Position numbers and translations under genes: made by a program
Shown: one piece after another, positions 20,430 through 28,105 of the stretch
Numbering within the stretch: position 1 is the first letter of the stretch
Layout of the letters: each line of letters starts with the position of its first letter
Assembly (NCBI RefSeq): GCF_030294945.1
Contig: NZ_AP018448.1
Span: forward strand, 8,156,501-8,220,500
Direction of reading: 5' to 3'
Length of the DNA: 64,000 bases
Origin: Streptomyces graminofaciens
GTDB lineage: Bacteria; Actinomycetota; Actinomycetes; Streptomycetales; Streptomycetaceae
Notes under the pieces: generated by a model
Told to the model about the DNA's origin: nothing
Databases searched by the model: none
Seen by the model: only the letters and a program-made list of their open reading frames with translations

Positions 20430-21011
20430 GTGGGGACCGTAACGATCGGTGTATCGATCGCGGTCCCGGAGCCGCACGGCAGCCTGCTCCAGGAGCGGCG
20501 CGCGGGCTTCGGCGACGCCGCGGCTCACGGCATCCCCACGCATGTCACGCTGCTGCCGCCGACCGAGGTCGAGCAGGCTGACCTGCCGGCGATCGAGGCG
20601 TACCTCGTCCAGGTCGCGGGCACCGGGCGCCCCTTCCCGATGAGGCTGTCCGGCACGGGGACCTTCCGCCCGCTGTCACCCGTCGTGTTCGTGCAGGTCG
20701 TCGAGGGGGCCGAGGCCTGCACCTGGTTGCAGAAGCAGGTCCGGGACGCGTCGGGTCCGGTGGCGCGCGAGCTGAACTTCCCGTACCACCCGCATGTCAC
20801 GGTGGCGCACGGCATCGCCGAGGAGGCGATGGACCGGGCGTTCGAGGAGCTCGCCGAGTTCGAGGCCGAGTGGCCCTGCACCGGGTTCGCGCTCTACGAG
20901 CAGGGCTCCGACGGGGTGTGGCGCAAGCTCCGCGAGTACGCCTTCGGGGGGTCGGTCGTGCCGCCGCAGGCGGGGGCGCCGGTGGAGGACACGACGCTGC
21001 CGGCGCACTGA
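20430..21011 (+). CDS. 2'-5' RNA ligase family protein
   Basis: 193 residues, 2H phosphoesterase superfamily. Two HxT motifs are present, HVT in GIPTHVTLLPP (about 37-39) and HVT in YHPHVTVAHG (about 121-123), the hallmark catalytic His pairs. The GTG start follows AAGGAGACGAC. It lies 178 bp after trpS on the same strand, an arrangement I recall from other streptomycetes. Cellular substrate unknown; members act on 2',5' or cyclic phosphate ends. Confidence 0.85.
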   Translation: MGTVTIGVSIAVPEPHGSLLQERRAGFGDAAAHGIPTHVTLLPPTEVEQADLPAIEAYLVQVAGTGRPFPMRLSGTGTFRPLSPVVFVQVVEGAEACTWLQKQVRDASGPVARELNFPYHPHVTVAHGIAEEAMDRAFEELAEFEAEWPCTGFALYEQGSDGVWRKLREYAFGGSVVPPQAGAPVEDTTLPAH

Positions 21012-21056
21012 TGTACTGAGGGGCGCGCGAGGGCGCCCCACCCCGGTGAGTGACTG

Positions 21057-21812
21057 TTACATCGGCAACCTTCGGAACACCGACCTCGGCGCGTGCCTCA
21101 GTACCGACATCACCAGCCTCAGTGCCCCCGGCACCCACACCGTCTCCGACCGGCGTCGCAGGCCCAGCTCGATGGCTGTCGCCACCGCCTCCGGGGTGGT
21201 GGCGAGGGGGGCCTCCGGCAGGCCCGCCGTCATGCGGGTGCGGACGAAGCCGGGGCGTACGACCATGACGTGGACGCCGGTGCCGTGCAGGGCGTCACCG
21301 AGGCCCTGGGCGAAGGCGTCGAGGCCGGCCTTGCTGGAGCCGTAGATGAAGTTGGAGCGGCGGGCGCGCTCACCGGCCACCGAGGACAGCACGACCAGTG
21401 AGCCGTGGCCCTGCGCCTGGAGGGCACGCGCGCAGACCAGGCCCGCCGAGACCGCGCCCGTGTAGTTGGTCTGGGCGACCCGCGTGGCCGCCAGCGGGTC
21501 GCGTTCGTCGCCCGCCTGGTCGCCGAGTACGCCGAACGCGAGCAGCACCATGTCGATGTCGCCCTCGGCGAAGATCTTGCCGAGGCCCGCCTCGTGGGAC
21601 TCGGGGGCGAGCGCGTCGAAGGCGACGGTGTGCGTGTCGGCGCCGAGCCCGCGCAGATGCGCGGCGGCCGCCTCCAGCTCGGGCGACGGGCGGCCCGCCA
21701 GCCACACGGTGCGGGTACGGCGGGCGATCAGCCGGCGCGCGGTGGCCAGCGCGATGTCCGACGTACCGCCGAGGACCAGCAGGGACTGGGGGGTGCCGAA
21801 GGCGTCCTTCAT
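21057..21812 (-). CDS. dprE2: decaprenylphosphoryl-2-keto-ribose reductase-like SDR
   Basis: 251 residues, short-chain dehydrogenase. The cofactor loop VLGGTSDIALATARRL matches the DprE2 pattern (GGTSDIA). The catalytic set is Ser in VVLSSVAGER and Y-x3-K in YGSSKAGLD. In mycobacteria DprE2 reduces the keto sugar made by DprE1 to decaprenylphosphoryl-arabinose. It starts 41 bp after dprE1 ends on the same strand, so the two form an operon. The symbol is assigned by similarity and context. It ends with TAA, unusual in this GC-rich genome. Confidence 0.8.
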   Translation of the reverse strand: MKDAFGTPQSLLVLGGTSDIALATARRLIARRTRTVWLAGRPSPELEAAAAHLRGLGADTHTVAFDALAPESHEAGLGKIFAEGDIDMVLLAFGVLGDQAGDERDPLAATRVAQTNYTGAVSAGLVCARALQAQGHGSLVVLSSVAGERARRSNFIYGSSKAGLDAFAQGLGDALHGTGVHVMVVRPGFVRTRMTAGLPEAPLATTPEAVATAIELGLRRRSETVWVPGALRLVMSVLRHAPRSVFRRLPM

Positions 21813-21853
21813 GGCGGCTCCTTGGGGGGAAACGAGGGCGGGGTTCGTGGGGT

Positions 21854-23281
21854 TCACAGGCTCAGGCGTCGCGCCAGGTCCGAGACGAACACCGCGCGTG
21901 GGTCCAACTCCCGGCGCAGTTCGCGGAACTCGTCGAGCCGGGGATACATCGCGGCCAGCAGTTCGGGGCGCAGCCGCGCGTCCTTGGCCAGGTACACCCG
22001 CCCGCCGGCCGCCGCCACCTCCTCGTCCAGCTCGTCCAGGAAGGCGTCGAGGCCGGGCAGGCCCGCCGGGATGTCCAGGGCCAGGGTCCAGCCGGGCATC
22101 GGGAAGGACAGCCAGCCGGCATCGCCCTCGCCGAACCGCTTCAGGACGGCGAGGAAGGAGGGGCAGCGGCGCGTCGAGATCCGGTCCACGATCCGGCGCA
22201 GAGCCTCCTCCCGGCCGTAGCCGACGACGAACTGGTACTGCACGAAACCGGACCGACCGTAGATCCGGTTCCAGTGGGGGACCCCGTCGAGGGGGTGGAA
22301 GAAGGTGGCGAGCCGCTGCAGTTCGCCGGTGCGGGAGCGGGGTGCCCTGCGGTACCAGAGCTCGTTGAAGAGGCCGACGGTCGTACGGCCGAGGAGGCCC
22401 TCCGGGACGAAGGAGGGGGCGGCCGGGAGCCGCGAAGTCCGGAATTCCAACGGACTCGGGTGTCCGTCCCTCTCGGCAGAACGTGCTCCACGCGCGCGCG
22501 TGCCCCACGCCCACCCTGCGGTCCGGAGCGCCTCCCGTGGCGCGTGGTCGCCCCGGGTCAGTACCGCGCGGCCGGTCGACGCGCCCCGGGCGAGCAGGTC
22601 GATCCAGGCGACGGAGTAGCGGTAGTAGTGGTCCGTGGCCGCGAGGCGGGCGAGGAGGTCGTCCAGGTCGGTGGCGCGTTCGGTGTCGACCGACATCCAC
22701 GCCGTCTCGACGGGCAGCAGCCGTACGGTCGCGCCGAGGATCACACCGGTGAGGCCCATGCCGCCCGCCGTGGCGTCGAAGAGCGGGGTGCCGGGGCGCA
22801 CGGTGTGGATCTCCCCGTCCGCCGTCAGCAGCTCCAGCGACAGCACATGGCGGGCGAACGACCCCGACACATGGTGGTTCTTGCCGTGGATGTCCGCCGC
22901 GATGGCGCCGCCCACGGTCACCTGACGGGTCCCCGGGGTCACCGGCACGAACCGGCCCAGCGGGAGCAGCACCTCCATCAGCCGGTGCAGCGACACGCCC
23001 GCGTCGCAGTGGACCGTGCCGGCGTCCGCGTCGACCGTGCGCACCCGGTCCAGGCCCGTCATGTCCAGCACGGCGCCACCCGCGTTCTGCGCCGCGTCCC
23101 CGTACGCCCGTCCGAGCCCCCGGGCGATCCCTCCGCGCGCTCCGAGCGCCCCGCACGCCCGCACGGCGTCCGTGGCCTCCTCGTACGTACGTGGACGGAT
23201 CAGCCGGGCGGCGGTCGGGGCGGTGCGGCCCCAGCCGGTCAGGGGCACCGTGCGGGTGGAGGGGGGTGTGGGGGCTGGCAT
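21854..23281 (-). CDS. dprE1: decaprenylphosphoryl-ribose 2'-oxidase-like FAD protein
   Basis: 475 residues from ATG 23281; ATG 23305 and TTG 23380 are also in frame. VAO-type FAD-binding domain: ARGLGRAYGDAAQNAGG near residue 55, VTPGTRQVTVGGAIAADIHGKNHHVSGSF near 120, and GGMGLTGVILGATVRL near 175. The IHGKNHH segment is characteristic of DprE1; the equivalent mycobacterial loop carries the inhibitor-target Cys in a GGAIACDIHGKNHH context, where this protein has Ala (AIAADIHG). It pairs with dprE2 and is divergent from the PAP2 and UbiA genes of the same pathway. Confidence 0.85.
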   Translation of the reverse strand: MPAPTPPSTRTVPLTGWGRTAPTAARLIRPRTYEEATDAVRACGALGARGGIARGLGRAYGDAAQNAGGAVLDMTGLDRVRTVDADAGTVHCDAGVSLHRLMEVLLPLGRFVPVTPGTRQVTVGGAIAADIHGKNHHVSGSFARHVLSLELLTADGEIHTVRPGTPLFDATAGGMGLTGVILGATVRLLPVETAWMSVDTERATDLDDLLARLAATDHYYRYSVAWIDLLARGASTGRAVLTRGDHAPREALRTAGWAWGTRARGARSAERDGHPSPLEFRTSRLPAAPSFVPEGLLGRTTVGLFNELWYRRAPRSRTGELQRLATFFHPLDGVPHWNRIYGRSGFVQYQFVVGYGREEALRRIVDRISTRRCPSFLAVLKRFGEGDAGWLSFPMPGWTLALDIPAGLPGLDAFLDELDEEVAAAGGRVYLAKDARLRPELLAAMYPRLDEFRELRRELDPRAVFVSDLARRLSL

Positions 23282-23424
23282 GCTCGCGACCGTATCGCCG
23301 CACATCGCCGGCAAAGGGGCGTAAGGGCGTGGCTCTTGTGGTGCCTCACCGAAATGGGTGATTAATGGGATGTCGTTCAAGATTGCCGTAATTCATCGGC
23401 GGTTGCCTAGAAGAGTGACATCAC

Positions 23425-24075
23425 ATGGACGATGTTGACGTTGCCGATGGCGTTCTCGACCTGGACCGGCGGCTGCTCTTCGCGCTCCACACCTGCGGCG
23501 CGGACCCGTGTGTGGCGGCCGCCGCGCGCGCTCTGTCGCGGGCCGGGGAGCACGCCGTGGTGTGGCTGGCCGCCGGGCTGACGGGCGCCGCCGTGGACCG
23601 GGAGCGGCGAGGCGCCTGGCTGCGGGGGACGGCGCTGACCGCCGGTGCGCACCTGGCGAGCATGGCCGTCAAGAGAGTCGTACGACGGCCGCGGCCCGCG
23701 CTGGTGGAGCCGCTGGTCCGCACCGCCGGACGCCACTCCTTCCCCAGCTCGCACGCGAGTTCGGCGGCGGCCGCCGCCGTGGCGTACGGCGCGCTCGGCC
23801 TCCCGTACGTGGCCCCGCTCGCCGCCGCGATGTGCGTCTCGCGGCTGGTGGTCGGCGTGCACTATCCGTCGGACGTGGCGGCGGGCGTGGCGCTCGGGGT
23901 GGCCACGGTGCGAGTGGGGGCGCGGTGGATGAGGGGGGACGCGTACCGGGGGCTGTCGGGTGGCGCGGGAGGGCAGGCCCTGCCGGTGGCCGGGGGCGGG
24001 GGTGGTGGGGGAGCGGGGCCGTGCAAGGGCGGCGCGAGACGCCGGGGGCAGGGGCAGGGGCAGGGGCAGGGGTAG
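23425..24075 (+). CDS. PAP2-family phosphatase (decaprenylphosphoryl-5-phosphoribose phosphatase-like)
   Basis: 216 residues. The three PAP2 motifs are complete: K83-x6-RP (KRVVRRPRP), PSSH at 107-110 (FPSSHASS) and SR-x5-H (SRLVVGVHYPSD, about 139-150). Several hydrophobic helices indicate a membrane enzyme. The last ~40 residues are low complexity (poly-Gly, then GQGQGQGQG coded by a GGGGCA repeat). It matches the mycobacterial Rv3807c type that removes the 5-phosphate from decaprenylphosphoryl-phosphoribose. It is followed on the same strand by the UbiA gene. Confidence 0.8.
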   Translation: MDDVDVADGVLDLDRRLLFALHTCGADPCVAAAARALSRAGEHAVVWLAAGLTGAAVDRERRGAWLRGTALTAGAHLASMAVKRVVRRPRPALVEPLVRTAGRHSFPSSHASSAAAAAVAYGALGLPYVAPLAAAMCVSRLVVGVHYPSDVAAGVALGVATVRVGARWMRGDAYRGLSGGAGGQALPVAGGGGGGGAGPCKGGARRRGQGQGQGQG

Positions 24076-24333
24076 AGGCCGGGGGCGGCTCGTTGGGGGT
24101 GGGGGCGGGGCACGGCGCAGCGCCCGGGGTGGGGACGACGGGGCAGGGTGCGCCGGGGGTGGGGACCGGTCAAGGCCACCGGGAGGTGGGAGCCGGCCGA
24201 GGCCCCCGGGAGGTGGGAGCCGGCCGAGGCCCCCGGGAGGTGGGAGCCGGCCGAGGCCCCCGGGAGGTGGGAGCGGGCCGAGGCCCCCTGAAGATGGGCA
24301 CCGGTCGAGGTCCGCTGGGCGGCGAGGTCGGTC
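24076..24333. repeat. low-complexity region with four 27-bp tandem repeats
   Basis: Between the PAP2 and UbiA genes. Four head-to-tail 27-bp units run from 24181 to 24288, the first three identical and the fourth with one change, followed by a decayed fifth. Each unit begins GGGAGGTGGGAG and ends GAGGCCCCC. A GGGGCA hexamer array (about 24046-24070) ends the PAP2 frame just before. All frames stay open because 27 is divisible by 3, but none has protein-like composition. ATG 24334 of the UbiA gene lies 45 bp after the array. Confidence 0.75.
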
Positions 24334-25275
24334 ATGGCTGAGCGCACGGTCGTCCGGCAGCGCCCGGCGGCCCCCGGTGCGACGCCGTCGAGGACCGGCC
24401 TGGCCCGCGCCCTTCTCCGGACCGCCCGCCCCCGCCAGTGGGTCAAGAACACCCTGGTCGTCGCCGCGCCCGCCGCCGCCGGAGAGCTCTTCACACCTCG
24501 CGCCCTCACCCAACTCCCCCTCGTCTTCGCCCTGTTCACGGCCTGTGCCGCCGCCGTGTACCTCGTCAACGACGCCCGCGACGCCGAGGCCGACCGCGCC
24601 CACCCCGTCAAACGCCACCGCCCGGTCGCCGCCGGACAGGTGCCCGTGCCGGTCGCCTACGCCGTCGGCGGCACCCTCGCCGTCATCGCGCCCGCGACCG
24701 CCGCCTGGCTCTGCCCGCCGCAGGCCGCAGCGCTGCTCACCGCCTACCTTGGGCTCCAACTCGCCTATTGCGTCAGCCTCAAGCACGTCCTGGTCGTCGA
24801 CCTCGCGGTCGTCACCACCGGGTTCCTGATGCGGGCGATGATCGGCGGACTCGCGCTCGGCATCCCGCTGTCGCGCTGGTTCCTGATCACCACCGGCTTC
24901 GGCGCGCTCTTCATGGTCGCCGCCAAGCGGTACTCCGAGGCCGTGCAGATGGCGGGCCGGGCCGGGGCCACGCGGGCGCTGCTCACCGAGTACACGGCCG
25001 GATATCTGCGCTTCGTCTGGCAGTTGGCCGCCGGGGTCGCCGTGCTCGGCTACTGCCTGTGGGCGCTGGAGGAGGGCGGGGTGCCCAGCACCAGCCTGCT
25101 GCCGTGGCGGCAACTGTCGATGGTCGCCTTCATCCTGGCGGTCCTGCGGTACGCCGTCTTCGCCGACCGGGGCACCGCCGGCGAACCCGAGGACGTGGTC
25201 CTGCGCGACCGCGCGCTCACCCTGATCGGGGTGGTGTGGCTGGCCATGTACGGGCTGGCGGTGGCGGACTGGTGA
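24334..25275 (+). CDS. decaprenyl-phosphate phosphoribosyltransferase (UbiA family)
   Basis: 313 residues, multi-pass membrane prenyltransferase fold. The Asp-rich motif NDARDAEADR follows YLV near residue 90 and matches the NDxxDxxxD signature; the second motif region is near KRYSEAVQM. The N-terminal RPRQWVKN is typical of Rv3806c-type enzymes, which join PRPP to decaprenyl phosphate, the first step of the arabinose donor pathway. The neighbours encode the later phosphatase and epimerase steps, which supports this over menaquinone or haem O prenyltransferase roles. Confidence 0.85.
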   Translation: MAERTVVRQRPAAPGATPSRTGLARALLRTARPRQWVKNTLVVAAPAAAGELFTPRALTQLPLVFALFTACAAAVYLVNDARDAEADRAHPVKRHRPVAAGQVPVPVAYAVGGTLAVIAPATAAWLCPPQAAALLTAYLGLQLAYCVSLKHVLVVDLAVVTTGFLMRAMIGGLALGIPLSRWFLITTGFGALFMVAAKRYSEAVQMAGRAGATRALLTEYTAGYLRFVWQLAAGVAVLGYCLWALEEGGVPSTSLLPWRQLSMVAFILAVLRYAVFADRGTAGEPEDVVLRDRALTLIGVVWLAMYGLAVADW

Positions 25276-25333
25276 GCGGCCCTCTTACGGGTACCCGGGC
25301 ATCGGGCAACCTTGAAGAGGGCAGAGTCGGATC

Positions 25334-26263
25334 ATGGACTGGCTGAAGAAACTCCCCGGGGTCGGCCCCGTGGTCGAGCGGCTGACGGCGACGCACGCGT
25401 GGCGGTCGTACGAGCGGCTGGAGCGGGTCAAGTGGACGCGACTGGCCGCGGCGATGACCTTCATCAGCTTCCTGGCGCTGTTCCCGCTGCTGACCGTCGG
25501 CGCGGCCGTGGCCGCCGCGACGCTCACCGAGGGCCGTCGGCAGGATCTGGAGGAGAAGCTCACCGAGCAGGTCCCCGGCATCTCCGACCAGCTCGACATC
25601 GGGAGCCTCGTCGACAACGCCGGCACCGTCGGAATCATCGCGGGCGCCCTGCTGCTGTTCACCGGTATCGGCTGGGTCGGCGAGATGCGCGGCTGTCTGC
25701 GCGCGGTGTGGGAGAAGCCGGACTCCGACGAGAACCCCGTGCTGGCCAAGGCCAAGGACGCGGGTGTGCTGGTCGGGCTCGGTGGCGCGGTCCTCGTCTC
25801 GCTGGCCGCGTCCGCCGTGGCGTCGTCGGCGGTCGGCTGGTCCGCCGACCGGCTGGGCATAGACCGGGACGGCTGGGGCGGCGTACTGCTCCAGGCCGCC
25901 GCCTTCGCCGTCGCCGTACTGGCCGACTTCCTGCTTCTCCTCTACGTCCTCACCCTGCTCCCCGGCGTCCAGCCGCCCCGCCGCCGACTCGTCGTCGCCG
26001 CGCTGCTCGGCGCCGCCGGCTTCGAGCTGCTGAAACTGCTGATCAGCGGCTATATGCAGGGCATCGCGTCGAAGAGCATGTACGGGGCCTTCGGCGTCCC
26101 CATCGCCCTCCTCCTGTGGATCAACTTCACAACGAAGCTGCTGCTGTTCTGCGCGAGTTGGACGGCGGAGGGGAGCAAGGAGGAGCCGCCGGACCAGGAA
26201 GGGGCGCGGGGAACCGCGCGACCAGCCACAGACGACCCGCGGCCCGCAGCCGACAGCGACTAG
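25334..26263 (+). CDS. YihY/BrkB family inner membrane protein
   Basis: 309 residues with about six membrane segments and the family core (AAAMTFISFLALFPLLTV, DYxxx-like WVGEMRGCLRAVWEKP, FGVPIALLLWINFTTKLLLFCA). Family members are conserved inner membrane proteins once mislabelled RNase BN; function unsettled. The last ~20 residues (from GARGTARPATDD) are encoded by a dispersed intergenic repeat that replaced or extended the native tail. RBS is weak (AAGAGGGCAGAG). Convergent with the DD-carboxypeptidase gene. Confidence 0.85.
   Translation: MDWLKKLPGVGPVVERLTATHAWRSYERLERVKWTRLAAAMTFISFLALFPLLTVGAAVAAATLTEGRRQDLEEKLTEQVPGISDQLDIGSLVDNAGTVGIIAGALLLFTGIGWVGEMRGCLRAVWEKPDSDENPVLAKAKDAGVLVGLGGAVLVSLAASAVASSAVGWSADRLGIDRDGWGGVLLQAAAFAVAVLADFLLLLYVLTLLPGVQPPRRRLVVAALLGAAGFELLKLLISGYMQGIASKSMYGAFGVPIALLLWINFTTKLLLFCASWTAEGSKEEPPDQEGARGTARPATDDPRPAADSD
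26199..26256 (+). repeat. Streptomyces dispersed repeat, copy B, inside the yihY 3' end
   Basis: AAGGGGCGCGGGGAACCGCG followed by CGACCAGCCACAGACGACC; shares both blocks with copy A at 19099. It lies in frame within the YihY coding sequence and encodes its C-terminal tail up to just before the TAG stop. Confidence 0.7.
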
Positions 26264-26365
26264 ACGGACGCGTCCGTCAGGCAGACGCTTCCGTCAGGCA
26301 GAGACGGGTCCGTCAGGCAGCCGGGCCCGTCAGACGGACGCGTCCGTCAGGCAGACGCTTCCGTC
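26262..26365. repeat. 34-bp direct repeat with palindromic core between convergent genes
   Basis: An identical 34-bp segment at 26262-26295 and 26332-26365, with degenerate TCCGTCAGGCAG units between. Each copy contains the palindrome GACGGACGCGTCCGTC. The left copy starts in the yihY stop codon and the right copy covers the carboxypeptidase stop and encodes its last residues. It may act as a bidirectional terminator or be a duplication of the carboxypeptidase 3' end. Confidence 0.8.
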
Positions 26366-27675
26366 TCCTCCTCGGCCTTCTTCCGCCGCGACGGCCACCG
26401 CCGATTGACCAGGAACCCCCCACCGGCCACCAGCACCAGCACACCCCCAGTGATCCCCAACGCGGTCCCGACCCCGCTCGCCCCGCCGGAGGCACCCGCG
26501 GCAACCGCCTTGCCGGAGGCGGTCGCGGACGGGGACGCCGTAGCCCCCGACTGAGCATCGGCGTCGGCCGGCTCACCCGAGGCCTCCGCCCCCTTCGGCG
26601 GCACCAGTTCACCCACCGGCTCGACCTTGCCGGAGGCCTTGAAGCCCCAGTCGAGCAGGGCGGCGGTCTCCTTGTAGACCTGGTTGTGCTCGTTCTTCTC
26701 CGGGTGCATCACGGTGACGAGCAGCACCCTGCCGTCGCGCTCGGCGACCCCGGTGAACGTGGCACCGGCGTTCGTCGTGTTCCCGTTCTTCACACCCGCG
26801 ATGCCCTGATACGGGTCGAGACCGCTGTCGCCCGTCAGCAGCCGGTTGGTGTTCTGGATCTCGAAGGACTCGCGGGTCTTCTTGCCCTTCTTGCTCTTCT
26901 TCGTCTCTCCCGGGAACTTCGCCCGCACTGTCGAGCAGTACTCCCGGAAGTCCTTCTTCTGCAGGCCGGAACGGGCGAAGAGGGTCAGGTCGTACGCCGA
27001 CGACACCTGCCCCTTCGCGTCGTAGCCGTCCGGGCTGACCACGTTCGTGTCGAGGGCCTGGAGCTCCTCGGCGTGGGCGTTCATGTCGGCGACGGTCTGC
27101 TTGACACCGTTGTTCATGGCCGACAGCACATGCACCGCGTCGTTGCCGGAGCGAAGGAAGACGCCGAGCCACAGATCGTGGACCGTGTACGTCTCGTCCT
27201 CCTTTATGCCGACCATGCTGGAACCCGCGCCGATGCCCTCCATGTCGGAGGTGAGGACCTTGTGCTTCTCGTCCTTGTTGAACTTCGGCAGCAGAGTGTC
27301 CGCGAACAGCATCTTCAGCGTGCTCGCCGGGGCCAGCCGCCAGTGCGCGTTGTGCGAGGCCAGCACATCGCCCGACTCGGCGTCCGCGACGATCCACGAA
27401 CGGGCGCTGATGTCCTTGGGCAGCACGGGCGCGTCACTGCCGATGTTCGCCTGCGTGCCCGGCTTGCCGAGCAGGGCGCCGCCGAGGGTGGACATGGTCG
27501 CCGGGGGCGTCGCGGTCGGCGAGGCGCTCGAACTCGGCGACGGCTTGGCCGCGAAGGCCGGGGTGGCCGTCATTGAGAAGGACAAGAGGGCGGCTGAGGT
27601 GACCAGCAGGGGGCGCCTGACGGTCTTCTTGGAGGCGGGCACGATCGAGAAAGTACATGGCTCCGACCGGTACAT
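26347..27675 (-). CDS. D-alanyl-D-alanine carboxypeptidase (penicillin-binding protein, family S11)
   Basis: 442 residues from ATG 27675; an in-frame GTG near 27640 would give a shorter signal peptide. The signal segment ends at TPAFAA. Active-site motifs: SxxK in LAPASTLKMLF, SxN as SGN in LRSGNDAVHV, and the third motif reads KNG (GVKNGNTTNAG) instead of the usual KTG. A Pro/Ala/Ser linker leads to one C-terminal membrane helix (ALGITGGVLVLVAGGGFLV) and a basic tail, so the enzyme is anchored outside the membrane. It trims pentapeptide stems of peptidoglycan. Confidence 0.9.
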   Translation of the reverse strand: MYRSEPCTFSIVPASKKTVRRPLLVTSAALLSFSMTATPAFAAKPSPSSSASPTATPPATMSTLGGALLGKPGTQANIGSDAPVLPKDISARSWIVADAESGDVLASHNAHWRLAPASTLKMLFADTLLPKFNKDEKHKVLTSDMEGIGAGSSMVGIKEDETYTVHDLWLGVFLRSGNDAVHVLSAMNNGVKQTVADMNAHAEELQALDTNVVSPDGYDAKGQVSSAYDLTLFARSGLQKKDFREYCSTVRAKFPGETKKSKKGKKTRESFEIQNTNRLLTGDSGLDPYQGIAGVKNGNTTNAGATFTGVAERDGRVLLVTVMHPEKNEHNQVYKETAALLDWGFKASGKVEPVGELVPPKGAEASGEPADADAQSGATASPSATASGKAVAAGASGGASGVGTALGITGGVLVLVAGGGFLVNRRWPSRRKKAEEETEASA

Positions 27676-27811
27676 CCCACCGCGGCCCTCGGTGGCGCCC
27701 ACACTTGTGTTCACGCCCCCGCTCACGCCCCCGCTCATGTCTCCGCTCAAGTCCGCGCCCCCGTGCGTACCCCGGCGCGAAAGGCGGGCGGCCGACGGCG
27801 ATACTGAACGC

Positions 27812-28054
27812 ATGAAGCTCAGCCGCCCCGTCTCCTGGTTCCTGCTCGCCTTCGGGGCGTGGAGCTGGGTCATTTGGGTCACTTTCGTTAAAAATCTATG
27901 GAAGGACGGCAGCGGCCTCGCGTTCGACGACGCGGGAGATCCGACGGCGTACTTCTGGGTCCATCTGACGCTCGCCGTCGTCTCCTTTGTTCTTGGGACG
28001 GTCATCGGGGTCATCGGGTTGCGCGGCCTGCGCGCCCTCCGCCGGTCCGCTTAG
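27812..28054 (+). CDS. SCO4848-family small membrane protein
   Basis: 80 residues, two membrane helices (VSWFLLAFGAWSWVIWVTFV and AYFWVHLTLAVVSFVLGTVIGVIGL) joined by a short acidic loop. The sequence and its position between a DD-carboxypeptidase and a phosphoesterase match the family named after S. coelicolor SCO4848. No function is known. The start ATG 27812 lacks a strong SD. Confidence 0.85.
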   Translation: MKLSRPVSWFLLAFGAWSWVIWVTFVKNLWKDGSGLAFDDAGDPTAYFWVHLTLAVVSFVLGTVIGVIGLRGLRALRRSA

Positions 28055-28105
28055 CGCCGAAACGCCCGGAGCAACCGGAGTATCAGGAGCAACAGGAGTC
28101 ACGCC

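Noticed and set aside
24046..24290. GC-rich tandem array considered as a CRISPR array
   Set aside because: The 27-bp units are contiguous with no spacers, and no cas genes are present.
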